From: Borrelia turicatae 91E135
GTDB taxonomy: Bacteria; Spirochaetota; Spirochaetia; Borreliales; Borreliaceae
NCBI RefSeq assembly: GCF_000012085.2
Contig: NC_008710.1
Span: 496,001 to 560,000 of the forward strand
Reading direction: 5' to 3'
DNA: 64,000 bases
The notes below the pieces were generated by a model. That model was not told where the DNA came from and did no database searches. It saw only the letters and a list, made by a program, of their open reading frames with translations. Shown piece by piece: positions 38,154 through 46,756 of the stretch. Both the position numbers and the translations under genes were made by a program. The first letter of the stretch is position 1. Each line of letters starts with the position of its first letter.

Positions 38154-38702
38154 TTAATTTTTGCTTTGTGCAACTTTAACTTTTGCAGTTCTTAATACTC
38201 GATTATTGTAGCAGTATCCTTTTTGGTATACTTCTACGATTTCAGGGATTTTAACCCCTTCTTTTTCTTCTATGCTTATTGCTTCATGTTGACTTGGATC
38301 AAAGGTTTCTCCCGGTTTGCCAAACTTTTTTAGATTATATTTTTTGTCAAAGCTTGAGAGCACTTCACTTTCAATCATACTAATTCCTGATAATAGAGTA
38401 TCAAAATCCCTTGATTGTTTTGATGAGTCTATTGCTCTTTCTAAATTATCAAGAAAATTAATTATATCTTTCATTATGTTTTCGTTTGCGAATTTAATAA
38501 AATTTTCTTTATCTTTTTCAAGTCTTTTTCTAAAGTTTTCAAATTCTGCTTGTTTCCTTAAATACAAATCTTTTAGATTTGAAATTTCATTTTCTAATTC
38601 AGTAACTTTGCTTTCCATGTTAGGACTGTCTTCATTTGGTAGTATGTCATTTTTTTGTTCTTTGATTTTTTCGGGTTCTTCACATTGTTCCTTTTCTTTC
38701 AC
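38154..38702 (-). CDS. grpE: DnaK nucleotide exchange factor GrpE
   Basis: 182 residues. A long N-terminal helix (coiled coil, ~25-90) with [19 protein letters not shown] leads into the beta domain with [13 protein letters not shown] and [23 protein letters not shown]. It starts with GTG 38702 and has an AGGAGG site five bases upstream. It is the first gene of the heat-shock operon. Confidence 0.96.
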   Translation of the reverse strand: MKEKEQCEEPEKIKEQKNDILPNEDSPNMESKVTELENEISNLKDLYLRKQAEFENFRKRLEKDKENFIKFANENIMKDIINFLDNLERAIDSSKQSRDFDTLLSGISMIESEVLSSFDKKYNLKKFGKPGETFDPSQHEAISIEEKEGVKIPEIVEVYQKGYCYNNRVLRTAKVKVAQSKN

Positions 38703-38723
38703 TTTAGCCTCCTTTTATAAAGC

Positions 38724-38752
38724 ATTTTATCTTTAAAGAAAATATTTTACAA
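38724..38752 (-). promoter_or_regulatory. Putative promoter of grpE-dnaK-dnaJ
   Basis: Read on the minus strand: TTGTAA (38752-38747) then TAAAAT (38729-38724), with a 17-bp spacer. Transcription would start about 15 bp upstream of the grpE ribosome-binding site, giving a short leader. The -35 is 4/6 and the -10 5/6 against sigma70. Confidence 0.55.
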
Positions 38753-38809
38753 ATTTTTTCTTTAAAGAATTTTTTCTGAATTTGGTTCGTTTTAATTATC
38801 TTTAAAAGA
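38730..38809. promoter_or_regulatory. TCTTTAAAGA palindromes around the grpE promoter
   Basis: TCTTTAAAGA at 38730-38739 lies in the promoter spacer directly next to the -10. TTCTTTAAAGAA at 38758-38769 lies just upstream of the -35. Their centres are 29 bp apart. A third, imperfect version (TCTTTAAAAGA) is at 38799-38809. This is a typical operator geometry; the binding protein is unknown, and the sequence does not look like the CIRCE element bound by HrcA. Confidence 0.5.
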
Positions 38810-38973
38810 GTCAATTTTGACTATTAAGCCATAATAGTATAATATTGATACATATTTCGAGTTTAGTAAATTCTTATGTGTACTTTTTTGTCAAAATAAA
38901 AAAAATATATTGGTTATTTTTTTGTTTAAAGTTGTGTCTAAAGATTTGTTTTGAATATGTTTGAGGGGTTTTT

Positions 38974-39270
38974 ATGATTTTGTGTGGTTTTGGAGTAAAG
39001 CTTTCATCAGGTTTTTAAATTTCTCTCTCAGATTACATTCTTAAGATATTACTTATAGTTAATGTAGCAAGTTACTGTGCTTATAATAGAGCAATATCAG
39101 GATTTGGAAGTGCTTTACAGTATATATAAGCGGGGGTTTTTTAATATTGAGATTTTTTTGTAATCAGTTTAGTTTTTAGGAGCCTGGAACAAATGATGAG
39201 ATTAAAAAACTGTTAAGTGTGGTTCAGCATTTTCTTGTAATTTTTTCTGTTATTGCTTATTATTTACTTT
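38974..39270 (+). pseudogene. Possible decayed membrane-protein gene
   Basis: From ATG 38974 a frame runs 14 codons to a TAA (39016), then continues with protein-like sequence (for example D-Y-I-L-K-I-L-L-I-V-N-V-A and S-G-F-G-S-A-L) to a second TAA at 39127. A different frame from 39180 reads E-P-G-T-N-D-E-I-K-K-L-L and then a hydrophobic helix up to the nadE start. Such coding-like fragments broken by stops and a frame change suggest a dead small membrane protein. No family was recognised, and chance in AT-rich DNA is possible. Confidence 0.3.
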
Positions 39271-40821
39271 GTGAAAATATGTATAGCGCAGACAAAATGT
39301 AGAGTTTTTAAGTTTAAGCATATTTTGGGTGTGTTTAAGAAAAATTATGAGTATGCTCTTCAAAATAAAGTTGATATTTTAGTGTTTCCTTTTATTTTTG
39401 TTGGGGGCATTGAGTATGAGAATTTGTTTCATAGAGCAGAATATTTGAAAAAAATTCTTGATGGCCTTGATTTTATAAAAGATCAGGTTGATGATAGACT
39501 TTGTGTTGTATTTGGACATTATAGTTTTTATGAGGGCAAATTATTAGATTGCGTATCAGTGGTAAATGATCATCAGTTTGTTTTGACAACTAGAGAAGTC
39601 AATAAGCCGTTCTTATTTAATTATAAGGGTCAAAGTATTGCTGTCTTGAATTTGGACGATGATCTTTTGTTTCAAGGACTTGAGGACAAATTTAATGGGT
39701 CTTTCAGTAAAGCTGACTATCTTTTAGTTCCATCAAAGTCTTATTTTACTGGCGAGAAGAATAACTTAAGGCTTAAATTTTTCAAAGAAGTAGCTATGAA
39801 AAATAATTTGGAAGTTGTTTATGCCAATTTATGCGGTGTTTATGGCTCTACTGTATTTGATGGTCTGAGTTTTTTTATTAATGAGTACGGAAAAATAAAA
39901 CAGGCTAAGAAATTTGAAGACGATATTTTATTTAATGAAGGATTTCATGATTTAGAACTTGACTGTGAGTCTAAAATTTTTGATAAACTTATTGAGGCAT
40001 TGATAAGTAGTTTAAGAGAATATGTTGATCTTTCTGGTTTTGATAAAGTTCATTTAGGTGTTTCTGGAGGAATTGATTCTGCTGTTGTTGCTTATATTGC
40101 ATGTGCTGCTTTAGGGGCTCATAGAGTTGTTGGTATTTCTATGCCTAGTAGGTTTTCATCAAAGGGATCTGTTTTTGATGCAAAGGAACTTGCTAGGGGA
40201 TTGGGATTTAAATTGATTGATATGCCTATTGAGGGCATGTTTCAATTTGTTTTAGAGTTTTTTAATGGGTATTTTAATACAAAGGGTGTTACTGAAGAAA
40301 ATCTGCAAGCTAGGCTTAGGGGGCTTTTTTTAATGTCTTATAGTAATGCAAACAAGTCTTTGCTTTTAAATACTGGAAATAAAAGTGAAATTGCTGTTGG
40401 TTATTGCACTCTTTATGGTGATTCTTGTGGTGGAATTGCTTTGATTGGCGATTTATTTAAACGAGATGTTTATAATCTTGCAAAATATATTAATTTAAGA
40501 GAAGGTAGATCAGTGATTTCTGTTAATATTCTTTCAAAAGAACCTTCTGCTGAGTTGAGACCTGATCAAAAAGACAGTGATTCTCTTCCCAAATATGAAA
40601 TTCTTGATGAGATATTAAGTCGATATTTGCTTGAGAATGAACCTTTGGAGTTGCTTTATGAATCTTTTGGAAAAGAAGTGGTTGCAAAGGTGTTAGATCT
40701 TTATTCTAGTAGTGAGTATAAAAGAAGGCAAGGTTCTATGATAGTTAAAGTTTCTAGGAAAGCTTTTGGTGATGATATTTTACTTCCTATTTCAAAAGTT
40801 GCGTTGACTGAGGATGAATAG
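39271..40821 (+). CDS. nadE: NAD(+) synthetase with degenerate N-terminal glutaminase domain
   Basis: 516 residues from GTG 39271, giving the nitrilase-like start MKICIAQTK; a TTG at 39253 is in frame but less apt. The synthetase half is complete: SGGIDSA at 265-271, NTGNKSEIAVGYCTLYGD and GDLFKRDVYNLAKYI. The N-terminal ~240 residues have the nitrilase fold pattern. However, the catalytic Glu position reads FPF (Phe41), and the VLICED segment reads V-L-N-L-D-D (126-130) with no Cys. Glutamine use is therefore doubtful; free ammonia is the likely nitrogen source (inference). It overlaps the next gene by 8 bp. Confidence 0.92.
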   Translation: MKICIAQTKCRVFKFKHILGVFKKNYEYALQNKVDILVFPFIFVGGIEYENLFHRAEYLKKILDGLDFIKDQVDDRLCVVFGHYSFYEGKLLDCVSVVNDHQFVLTTREVNKPFLFNYKGQSIAVLNLDDDLLFQGLEDKFNGSFSKADYLLVPSKSYFTGEKNNLRLKFFKEVAMKNNLEVVYANLCGVYGSTVFDGLSFFINEYGKIKQAKKFEDDILFNEGFHDLELDCESKIFDKLIEALISSLREYVDLSGFDKVHLGVSGGIDSAVVAYIACAALGAHRVVGISMPSRFSSKGSVFDAKELARGLGFKLIDMPIEGMFQFVLEFFNGYFNTKGVTEENLQARLRGLFLMSYSNANKSLLLNTGNKSEIAVGYCTLYGDSCGGIALIGDLFKRDVYNLAKYINLREGRSVISVNILSKEPSAELRPDQKDSDSLPKYEILDEILSRYLLENEPLELLYESFGKEVVAKVLDLYSSSEYKRRQGSMIVKVSRKAFGDDILLPISKVALTEDE

Positions 40822-42397
40822 TAATAATGTTATTAGTATATTAAATGAATTTAGTTTAAAATTAGAAGATATTTTCTTGCTTATCAATACTTATTCTTAT
40901 GAACTTTATAAAGAAACCCCTAGGTATTTTTATGATGATATTACAAATTGTCTTGAGTTAACTTTAGAGATTGTTAATAAATTTCAAGGAGAGTTTGAAG
41001 GTTCTCAAGACTTAAGCTTAGGTAAATTTTTGATTAGAAGCATGAAATGTGATTTGGTTTCTTATTTGTATTTATCTTTGGAATTAATAGACAATTCTAT
41101 GCATTATAGTGGGATTAGAGATGCTGGTATTGCTTTTTTTAAGGCAATTGCTTATAAGATCTCGTCGATAATATCTTATATAGAAATTGAGCTTGAAAAT
41201 GTGTTTCTCTCTTCTTCTCTTGCAAGTAGACAAGCTTTAAATAAAGATGGACATAAGATATTGATTTTTTCATGTGATAGTATTTATAGTAAAAGACTTA
41301 CAGATTATTTGATTTTAGGAGACTATATTGTTGTATCTGCAGATGCTGTTGACTTGTTCAATCAGTTACTCTGTAATGATTTTTATGATTTAATTATTCT
41401 TGATTTAAGTTCGGATGAAGATATACAGTTGATTTTAAACTTGCTTAAGAATATTAAAAATAATGGTCTTTATGAGATGATTCCTGTTATTGTTATTTCT
41501 CAAATAAGTGAAAAAGATATTATTCAGATTTTTATTGAAGAGCGAGTTGATGATTATTTTTTGAAAAGTTTAGATTTTTTGGTACTGGGTATTAGGATAA
41601 GTAGTTTTATTGAAAAGAAAAAGATTATAGAGCAGGGACAAAAATATTTAGATTTTGTACTTCGTGGTAGAAAATATTTTGAGAGTGAACTAATAGAAGC
41701 TGGAAATTATATTGAGAATTTATTGCCCAAGAAGATGCAAAACGAATTTTTTAATTCTAATTGGATTTTTGTTCCATCAAAAAGAATCGGAGGAGATTTT
41801 TTTAATTATTATTTTGTTAATGATGATAATCTAATAATTTATTTGATAGATATTTCAGGTCACGGGATAGGTTCTGCACTTTTATCTCTTAGTGTTTCAA
41901 GTGTTATTAATTCTTATATCATGAATAATAATGATATAAGTCCTTCTGAAGTTTTAAGATATGTTAACAGGTATTTTGTTAAGTTTAAAAGTGATATGTT
42001 TATTACATTATGGTATGGTGTTTTAAATGTAAAAACAAGACATCTAAGGTTTGCATCAGCAGGAGCACCGCCTGCTGTTGTTTTAAATGCTAAGGATAAT
42101 GTCTATCTTCAAACAAGAGGAGCAATCCTTGGGATTAAAGAGATGTATTCTTGTGAGGAGAATGAATGTATATTGAGTAAATTCTCACACCTTTTACTTT
42201 TTAGTGATGGTGTTTATGAGGTTGAAAATGAGCAGGATGTAATAATGGCTATTGATGATTTTTATAAGATATTGAAAGACAATACATATGATTTAGATGA
42301 TTTTATTTTAGTACGTCTTTATAAGAAGATGTTAAATTTATCAAGATATAATGCGTTTAGAGATGATTTTTCTATTTTGGAATTTATTCTTAATTAA
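40814..42397 (+). CDS. Response-regulator receiver / PP2C (SpoIIE-type) phosphatase
   Basis: 527 residues. The N-terminal ~145 residues are a helical domain of unknown type. A receiver-like domain covers ~147-270 with Asp155, the phospho-acceptor Asp197 (L-I-I-L-D-L) and Lys251. A SpoIIE-type PP2C domain follows from ~310, with metal-binding GGDFF (Asp328), DISGHG (346-351), SAGAPPAVVL, LFSDGVYE and a final FRDDFS. All key acidic residues are present, so it should be an active Ser/Thr phosphatase like RsbU/RsbP. No anti-sigma or STAS gene is adjacent. It overlaps nadE by 8 bp. Confidence 0.88.
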   Translation: MNSNNVISILNEFSLKLEDIFLLINTYSYELYKETPRYFYDDITNCLELTLEIVNKFQGEFEGSQDLSLGKFLIRSMKCDLVSYLYLSLELIDNSMHYSGIRDAGIAFFKAIAYKISSIISYIEIELENVFLSSSLASRQALNKDGHKILIFSCDSIYSKRLTDYLILGDYIVVSADAVDLFNQLLCNDFYDLIILDLSSDEDIQLILNLLKNIKNNGLYEMIPVIVISQISEKDIIQIFIEERVDDYFLKSLDFLVLGIRISSFIEKKKIIEQGQKYLDFVLRGRKYFESELIEAGNYIENLLPKKMQNEFFNSNWIFVPSKRIGGDFFNYYFVNDDNLIIYLIDISGHGIGSALLSLSVSSVINSYIMNNNDISPSEVLRYVNRYFVKFKSDMFITLWYGVLNVKTRHLRFASAGAPPAVVLNAKDNVYLQTRGAILGIKEMYSCEENECILSKFSHLLLFSDGVYEVENEQDVIMAIDDFYKILKDNTYDLDDFILVRLYKKMLNLSRYNAFRDDFSILEFILN

Positions 42398-42522
42398 TGG
42401 GTAAGTTTTTAAAGTTTTGTGACTTTTGAATTTAATAGCTTGAGCTTTTATGTATGTGAAAAACTGCCTTTAAAAATTTTTATTAGTTATTCAGGAAAGT
42501 TGGATTATTTGTTTTTAGTTTC

Positions 42523-42957
42523 TTATTTTTTTACATTTTTTTTAGATGTTTGTTTATCTTGTGTTATGTTTGAGCTGTTAATAGATTTTAATAGTTTGTT
42601 TAGTGTCCAAGTTGAAAACTTGATATAAAGTTTTTTTATAGGATTTTTTGTATTTCTAAGTAGTACTTTTAGAGATTCTATATTCATTATAGTTATTATT
42701 TCTTTTAAAATTCTTGACAAGTTGTTAAAAATCTTAGAGCCAACTTTGTGTCCTTCCATGATGAAGTTTTGAAGAATTATTTGATCTTTTTTTTGTAATC
42801 TTCTCATGTATAGTTTTAGTATTCTTTCTTGTGAATTCATTATTTCTGCATTTATTTGTTCTTGTTTTTTTGATAATTTTTTTGATTCAATAATAGGTTT
42901 CTTGGGAAGAGATTTATATGGATTTGTTCCTGGGATATAGTTTTTTGGAATCTTCAT
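42523..42957 (-). CDS. Small basic protein of unknown function
   Basis: 144 residues, strongly basic and helical, no signal peptide or membrane segment. I recognise no family. It starts ATG 42957; the preceding minus-strand bases AATAGGAGTAAAAAA include a usable AGGAG. It is convergent with the PP2C gene and divergent from the following membrane protein gene. Lys/Asn/Ile-rich composition fits other minus-strand genes of this window. Confidence 0.6.
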   Translation of the reverse strand: MKIPKNYIPGTNPYKSLPKKPIIESKKLSKKQEQINAEIMNSQERILKLYMRRLQKKDQIILQNFIMEGHKVGSKIFNNLSRILKEIITIMNIESLKVLLRNTKNPIKKLYIKFSTWTLNKLLKSINSSNITQDKQTSKKNVKK

Positions 42958-43074
42958 TTATTTTTTTACTCCTATTTATATTGACTGTACATACTTCTAT
43001 TAAGTTTATTAAGTTTTTTGCTTTTATACAACCGATGTTGATATTTTAATTCTTTATTATTAATATTTAATGAT

Positions 43075-44883
43075 ATGAATAAATATTGCGGTTTAAGTTT
43101 TTTTTACTTGTTAATTGGTATTCTATTTTTATTTTTGATTGTTTTTATTCAGTTTAGAGATTTAAGTTTAAATGTATTTTTATTAAAGGATTTAAAATTA
43201 TTAGTTAATAATAAAGTTGAAGATAGTCAGTATGTTTTAGATAGTCTTATCCTTAGTATAAGGGGTATTAAGATAAATTTATCTAAAACCAAACCGATTA
43301 TTATTCCTGCAAATGGGCTTCATCTTTATCCCATTTCTTATAAAGTGCAGGATAATGCCATTCATGTTTATTTTGAAAATAATATTTTCTTACTATTTTC
43401 ATTTGATTCAAATGATAATTTTAATGTTAGTTCAAATCTTTCTAAAAAACTACTAATTAGTTATGAAATTGAGAGTGATTATAAAGTTTTATTTGATGAA
43501 AATATTATTATTAAGGGTACAGATGGTCATTTTGAGGTTGCTTTGGGAAAACATAGTCAAATGAATGAGAGAGAAATTTCAGTTAGTCCTCAGGAAGTTT
43601 TTCAGATCGGAAATTTGGTTGAAGAATCTCAGACCTCAGATGAATTGATCTCTAGAGAACCTTCTAGGGATATTCCTCTAGATATAAATTCACCGGTTGT
43701 TTATTCATTAATTAAGAAGGTAGATAAAAGTTTTTTTGACTCAGCATTGCTTGAATTTAGAAATAAAGCCTATGATGCATGGAGTCATAAATCAAACTTT
43801 AGTGTTGAAAAGGGTGGATGGCGTAGAGGTAATGTATATTCTTTTGATGAGGATATATTTATTTATCTTTTAGCTGAGTCTTTGAGAAGACCTAATTATG
43901 AAGCTACTTTTTTAAATCTTAAGTCTTTAATTGACCTTAATGAAGATCATTTAACATATTTAAGTGCAAGTTATTATGTTAATGCAGAAAGACTTGGTAA
44001 ATTTTTTCGATATTTATCTGTAAATAAAACTTTTATTAATTCGCTTGAGTCGGATAAGCTTTTAAGATATTTAAAAGAAGATGCATATCTTTTGGAGAAA
44101 ATTTTTTTATCTGAAAATATTTCCATTTTAAATGGTGCATTAGATATTTTAAGGAAACCGGAAGTAATATTGGCTTCTGGATTTAGTTTAACCCAGGCTT
44201 ATAATGTGCTTTCTAATTATATTATATTCTTGCAATTTGATAATGATAGTTTTGTGCTTGGGAGACTTAGGGAAGAGTTAACTAAATTTGTATCTACTTT
44301 ATTTTCTGTAACTAGTCATGGAGAAGCGTATGTTTCTGATAATAAGGATGACTTGTCTTGGGATTTTGAATATACACTTAAGATTGCCGGCTTACTTAAA
44401 AGACTTGCTTTCCAATTAGGTGATGATTTAATTTTGGAATTTGCTTTTAATGCTATTTATTATTCTTTACTTAAACCTGATATCGAGAAGATTCCTTATG
44501 AAAATTATTATGCTGATATTGTTGATAATGATTATATTCCGAAATTTAGTTTGTTTCCAAATCTTGGGATTGGACATTGGATATATGGTGCGTCAAAGAT
44601 TGTAAATTTTAATTTTTCTAATGCGTTTTATTCTATTGATTTTAATCGTAATTTAAATTCTCCTGGGTATTTCTTTTTTAAAGGTATTTCAAATCCTACC
44701 TTGGTTAAGTTTAGGAATATTAGTTGGTTTACAGATCCTCGGTTTTACATATATTCTGATGGATGGAGATATTATTCTGATAATAAGATATTGGTTTTAA
44801 AAATAACACCTAAGAAGCCAGATGATATGAAAATTCTCTTAAGATTTGATGATATAAAGGTACTTAAGGATATTGATGAGTAA
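43075..44883 (+). CDS. Membrane-anchored protein of unknown function
   Basis: 602 residues. One transmembrane helix (residues ~7-27) anchors a large, presumably periplasmic part. About residues 40-160 look beta-rich. A low-complexity Glu/Ser/Pro stretch (~165-205) follows, then a helical C-terminal region (210-530) and a beta-like end. No catalytic motif is apparent. It overlaps coaX by 8 bp from the ATG used there, so the two are probably co-expressed. Likely spirochaete-specific, but unverified. Confidence 0.75.
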   Translation: MNKYCGLSFFYLLIGILFLFLIVFIQFRDLSLNVFLLKDLKLLVNNKVEDSQYVLDSLILSIRGIKINLSKTKPIIIPANGLHLYPISYKVQDNAIHVYFENNIFLLFSFDSNDNFNVSSNLSKKLLISYEIESDYKVLFDENIIIKGTDGHFEVALGKHSQMNEREISVSPQEVFQIGNLVEESQTSDELISREPSRDIPLDINSPVVYSLIKKVDKSFFDSALLEFRNKAYDAWSHKSNFSVEKGGWRRGNVYSFDEDIFIYLLAESLRRPNYEATFLNLKSLIDLNEDHLTYLSASYYVNAERLGKFFRYLSVNKTFINSLESDKLLRYLKEDAYLLEKIFLSENISILNGALDILRKPEVILASGFSLTQAYNVLSNYIIFLQFDNDSFVLGRLREELTKFVSTLFSVTSHGEAYVSDNKDDLSWDFEYTLKIAGLLKRLAFQLGDDLILEFAFNAIYYSLLKPDIEKIPYENYYADIVDNDYIPKFSLFPNLGIGHWIYGASKIVNFNFSNAFYSIDFNRNLNSPGYFFFKGISNPTLVKFRNISWFTDPRFYIYSDGWRYYSDNKILVLKITPKKPDDMKILLRFDDIKVLKDIDE

Positions 44884-45661
44884 ACTTGTTGCTTCAGTTC
44901 AGTTAATCATTGATATTGGAAACACCAGTATATCTTTTGCGTTATATGGACTGGATAAAATGCAGATATTTTGTAAGCTTAGCACAAAACGTGATTTGAG
45001 TTTTAAGGAGCTTTATGAGTTTCTTAAATTTAAATTTGACTGCAAGGTTGATCAAGTTTTTGTAAGTAGTGTTGTGCCAGTTATTGATAAAGTACTCATT
45101 AATGTAATTGTTGCTCTTTATAAGGTGAATCCTTTATTCATTAGATTTGATTTAAATTATGACTTAAGTTTTGATCTTTATAATACCAATCGATTTGTAT
45201 TAGGGTCGGATGTTTTTGCAAATCTTGTTGGAGCTATTGAGTATTATAATATTAATGATGCTTTAGTAGTAGATCTTGGAACAGCTTGTACTATTTTTGC
45301 GATTAGCAGAAAGGAAGGCATACTTGGTGGCCTTATTAATGGTGGGCCTTTCACAAGTTTGAATGCATTAATTGAGAATGCATATCTTTTAACTGATTTT
45401 GATCTTGCAGTACCAAAGAAATTGCTAGGCTTATCAACTGTTGATAGTGTAAATAGTGGTGTGATTTATCAGTATAAATATTTAATAGAAGGTGTTTATC
45501 ATGATCTTATGCGTAACTATGATAGGAAATTTAAATTGATAATTACAGGTGGCAATTCTTATTTGGTTTTACCTTTAATAAGTTTAGATTTTGTATCAAA
45601 TTTGTATTTAACCCTTGAAGGCATTAGGATTTTGGGCAATGCTTTTAAAGTTGTTTATTAA
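44876..45661 (+). CDS. coaX: Type III pantothenate kinase
   Basis: 261 residues from ATG 44876 (a TTG directly before it is in frame). It phosphorylates pantothenate in CoA synthesis and belongs to the ASKHA fold. The phosphate-1 loop is IIDIGNTS (around residues 11-18), the pantothenate region contains LGSDVFANLVGA, then DLGTACTIFAI (around 131) and GGLINGGPFTSLNAL. It is the Pi-insensitive enzyme type used by spirochaetes instead of CoaA. Confidence 0.93.
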   Translation: MSKLVASVQLIIDIGNTSISFALYGLDKMQIFCKLSTKRDLSFKELYEFLKFKFDCKVDQVFVSSVVPVIDKVLINVIVALYKVNPLFIRFDLNYDLSFDLYNTNRFVLGSDVFANLVGAIEYYNINDALVVDLGTACTIFAISRKEGILGGLINGGPFTSLNALIENAYLLTDFDLAVPKKLLGLSTVDSVNSGVIYQYKYLIEGVYHDLMRNYDRKFKLIITGGNSYLVLPLISLDFVSNLYLTLEGIRILGNAFKVVY

Positions 45662-45949
45662 TGTTTTTTTTATATGTTTTTCTTGATAAAAATTTTTGTG
45701 CTGTAATTATTAAATACTATTGTACCGTAAGATAAATTTAAGTTTTTTTATTAAATAAATTTAGAGATGCTTTTGTGTTTTGACTTTTATATTTTATTAT
45801 CACTGAATTTGTTTTCATTTTTTCTTTAGGTAAAACCTCCTTGAGTAATTGTTGAATAACATTTACTTGCAATTAAAATGTTTGCTCTTATTTAAATTTT
45901 CTGAAATTTTCATAAGTTTTTGCAGTATTAATATTTTAATGCCTAGTAT
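45662..45949. other. Convergent intergenic region
   Basis: 288 bp between coaX (plus) and the TIGR02757-like gene (minus). It is AT-rich with long T-runs on the plus strand, but I see no strong hairpin terminator. A 26-codon minus-strand frame at 45818 has AGGAGG too far upstream (17 bp) to be convincing. Confidence 0.5.
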
Positions 45950-46756
45950 TTAAAGTTTGAAAATATTTGTAAATAGTTCTTCTTTATTAAATTCTCTGTT
46001 TATTCCAAACCGGGTTAAAGAAAAATCATATTTGACAGGATCATCTTTATTCTCTTTTGCAAAATGTTTTGTTACTTCTATTGCTCTTTGAATACTTACA
46101 TTTTTTTTGTTTTTGAGATTAAATAGTTTCGATGAGATATTTGTCATGTGAGTATCCATTGGAACTATTAAATTTGATGGGCTAAATTTATTCCAAATTC
46201 CTAAGTCAACATCATCTTTTCTTATCATCCATCTTAAGAATAGAAATAGTCTTTTACAGGCACTTCCTCTTGAAGGTTTTGGAAGTATTATGCCAAATTG
46301 GTGTCCATTGATGTTTTCCATTTGTGTTATTAGGTCGTCTAGGCTTGATATGAAATTTTTATTTTTTTTGTAAATGTTATGAAGTAAATTTTCAATTGTT
46401 AAGTATTTTTCTTTTACTTTCTTAAAGGACATTAATAGTCTTACAATATCTTCTGTTTTGAAAAATCTATAAGTAAAATCTTTGTATATTATGTCTAATT
46501 CTTCTTTTTTAAGTGTTTTAAGTGTTTTTGAAGGTTTATTTCCAAGTGGTTTTAAAACAGACTCAATTGCTGTTAATATTCTCTCAACTCTTCCTAGTGC
46601 GAGTGATGAGCTAATAAGACCTGCCAGTTCGATGTCTTCTTTTTCTGTATATTTGTATAAAAATTCTAGTGGATCTGGATGAACAAATTCGCGTTTATTG
46701 TATTTATTGTATATCCATTCTAATATGTCTAATATAGTATCCTTATTTTTTTGCAT
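45950..46756 (-). CDS. TIGR02757/DUF2400-family protein
   Basis: 268 residues, no signal peptide or membrane helix. FVHPDPLEFLYKYTEKEDIELAGLISSSLALGRVERI in the N-terminal third, RWMIRKDDVDLGIWNKFSPSNLIVPMDTHM and the DPVKYDFSLTRFGI end match the uncharacterised TIGR02757 family as I know it, seen in spirochaetes and Bacteroidetes. The DTH motif and helical pattern are reminiscent of HhH DNA glycosylase-like folds (inference). It overlaps the upstream gene by 14 bp. Confidence 0.8.
   Translation of the reverse strand: MQKNKDTILDILEWIYNKYNKREFVHPDPLEFLYKYTEKEDIELAGLISSSLALGRVERILTAIESVLKPLGNKPSKTLKTLKKEELDIIYKDFTYRFFKTEDIVRLLMSFKKVKEKYLTIENLLHNIYKKNKNFISSLDDLITQMENINGHQFGIILPKPSRGSACKRLFLFLRWMIRKDDVDLGIWNKFSPSNLIVPMDTHMTNISSKLFNLKNKKNVSIQRAIEVTKHFAKENKDDPVKYDFSLTRFGINREFNKEELFTNIFKL

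Larger units (their letters stand above)
38703..39270. other. Intergenic region between grpE and nadE
   Basis: About 570 bp. The grpE-proximal part holds the candidate heat-shock promoter and its palindromes (38724-38809). The nadE-proximal part (38974-39270) contains a decayed reading frame. Between them, 38830-38970 is AT-rich with no signal I can name. The 22-bp segment at 39129-39150 has a near-copy at 60081-60102. Confidence 0.6.

Noticed and set aside
42419-42628. 69-codon plus-strand frame
   Set aside because: It overlaps the minus-strand gene at 42523-42957, has no ribosome-binding site and reads as hydrophobic antisense of a Lys/Asn-rich gene.
45738-45818. 26-codon minus-strand frame with AGGAGG upstream
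   Set aside because: The spacing from AGGAGG to ATG is 17 bp, the product is short and featureless, and no homologue is known to me.
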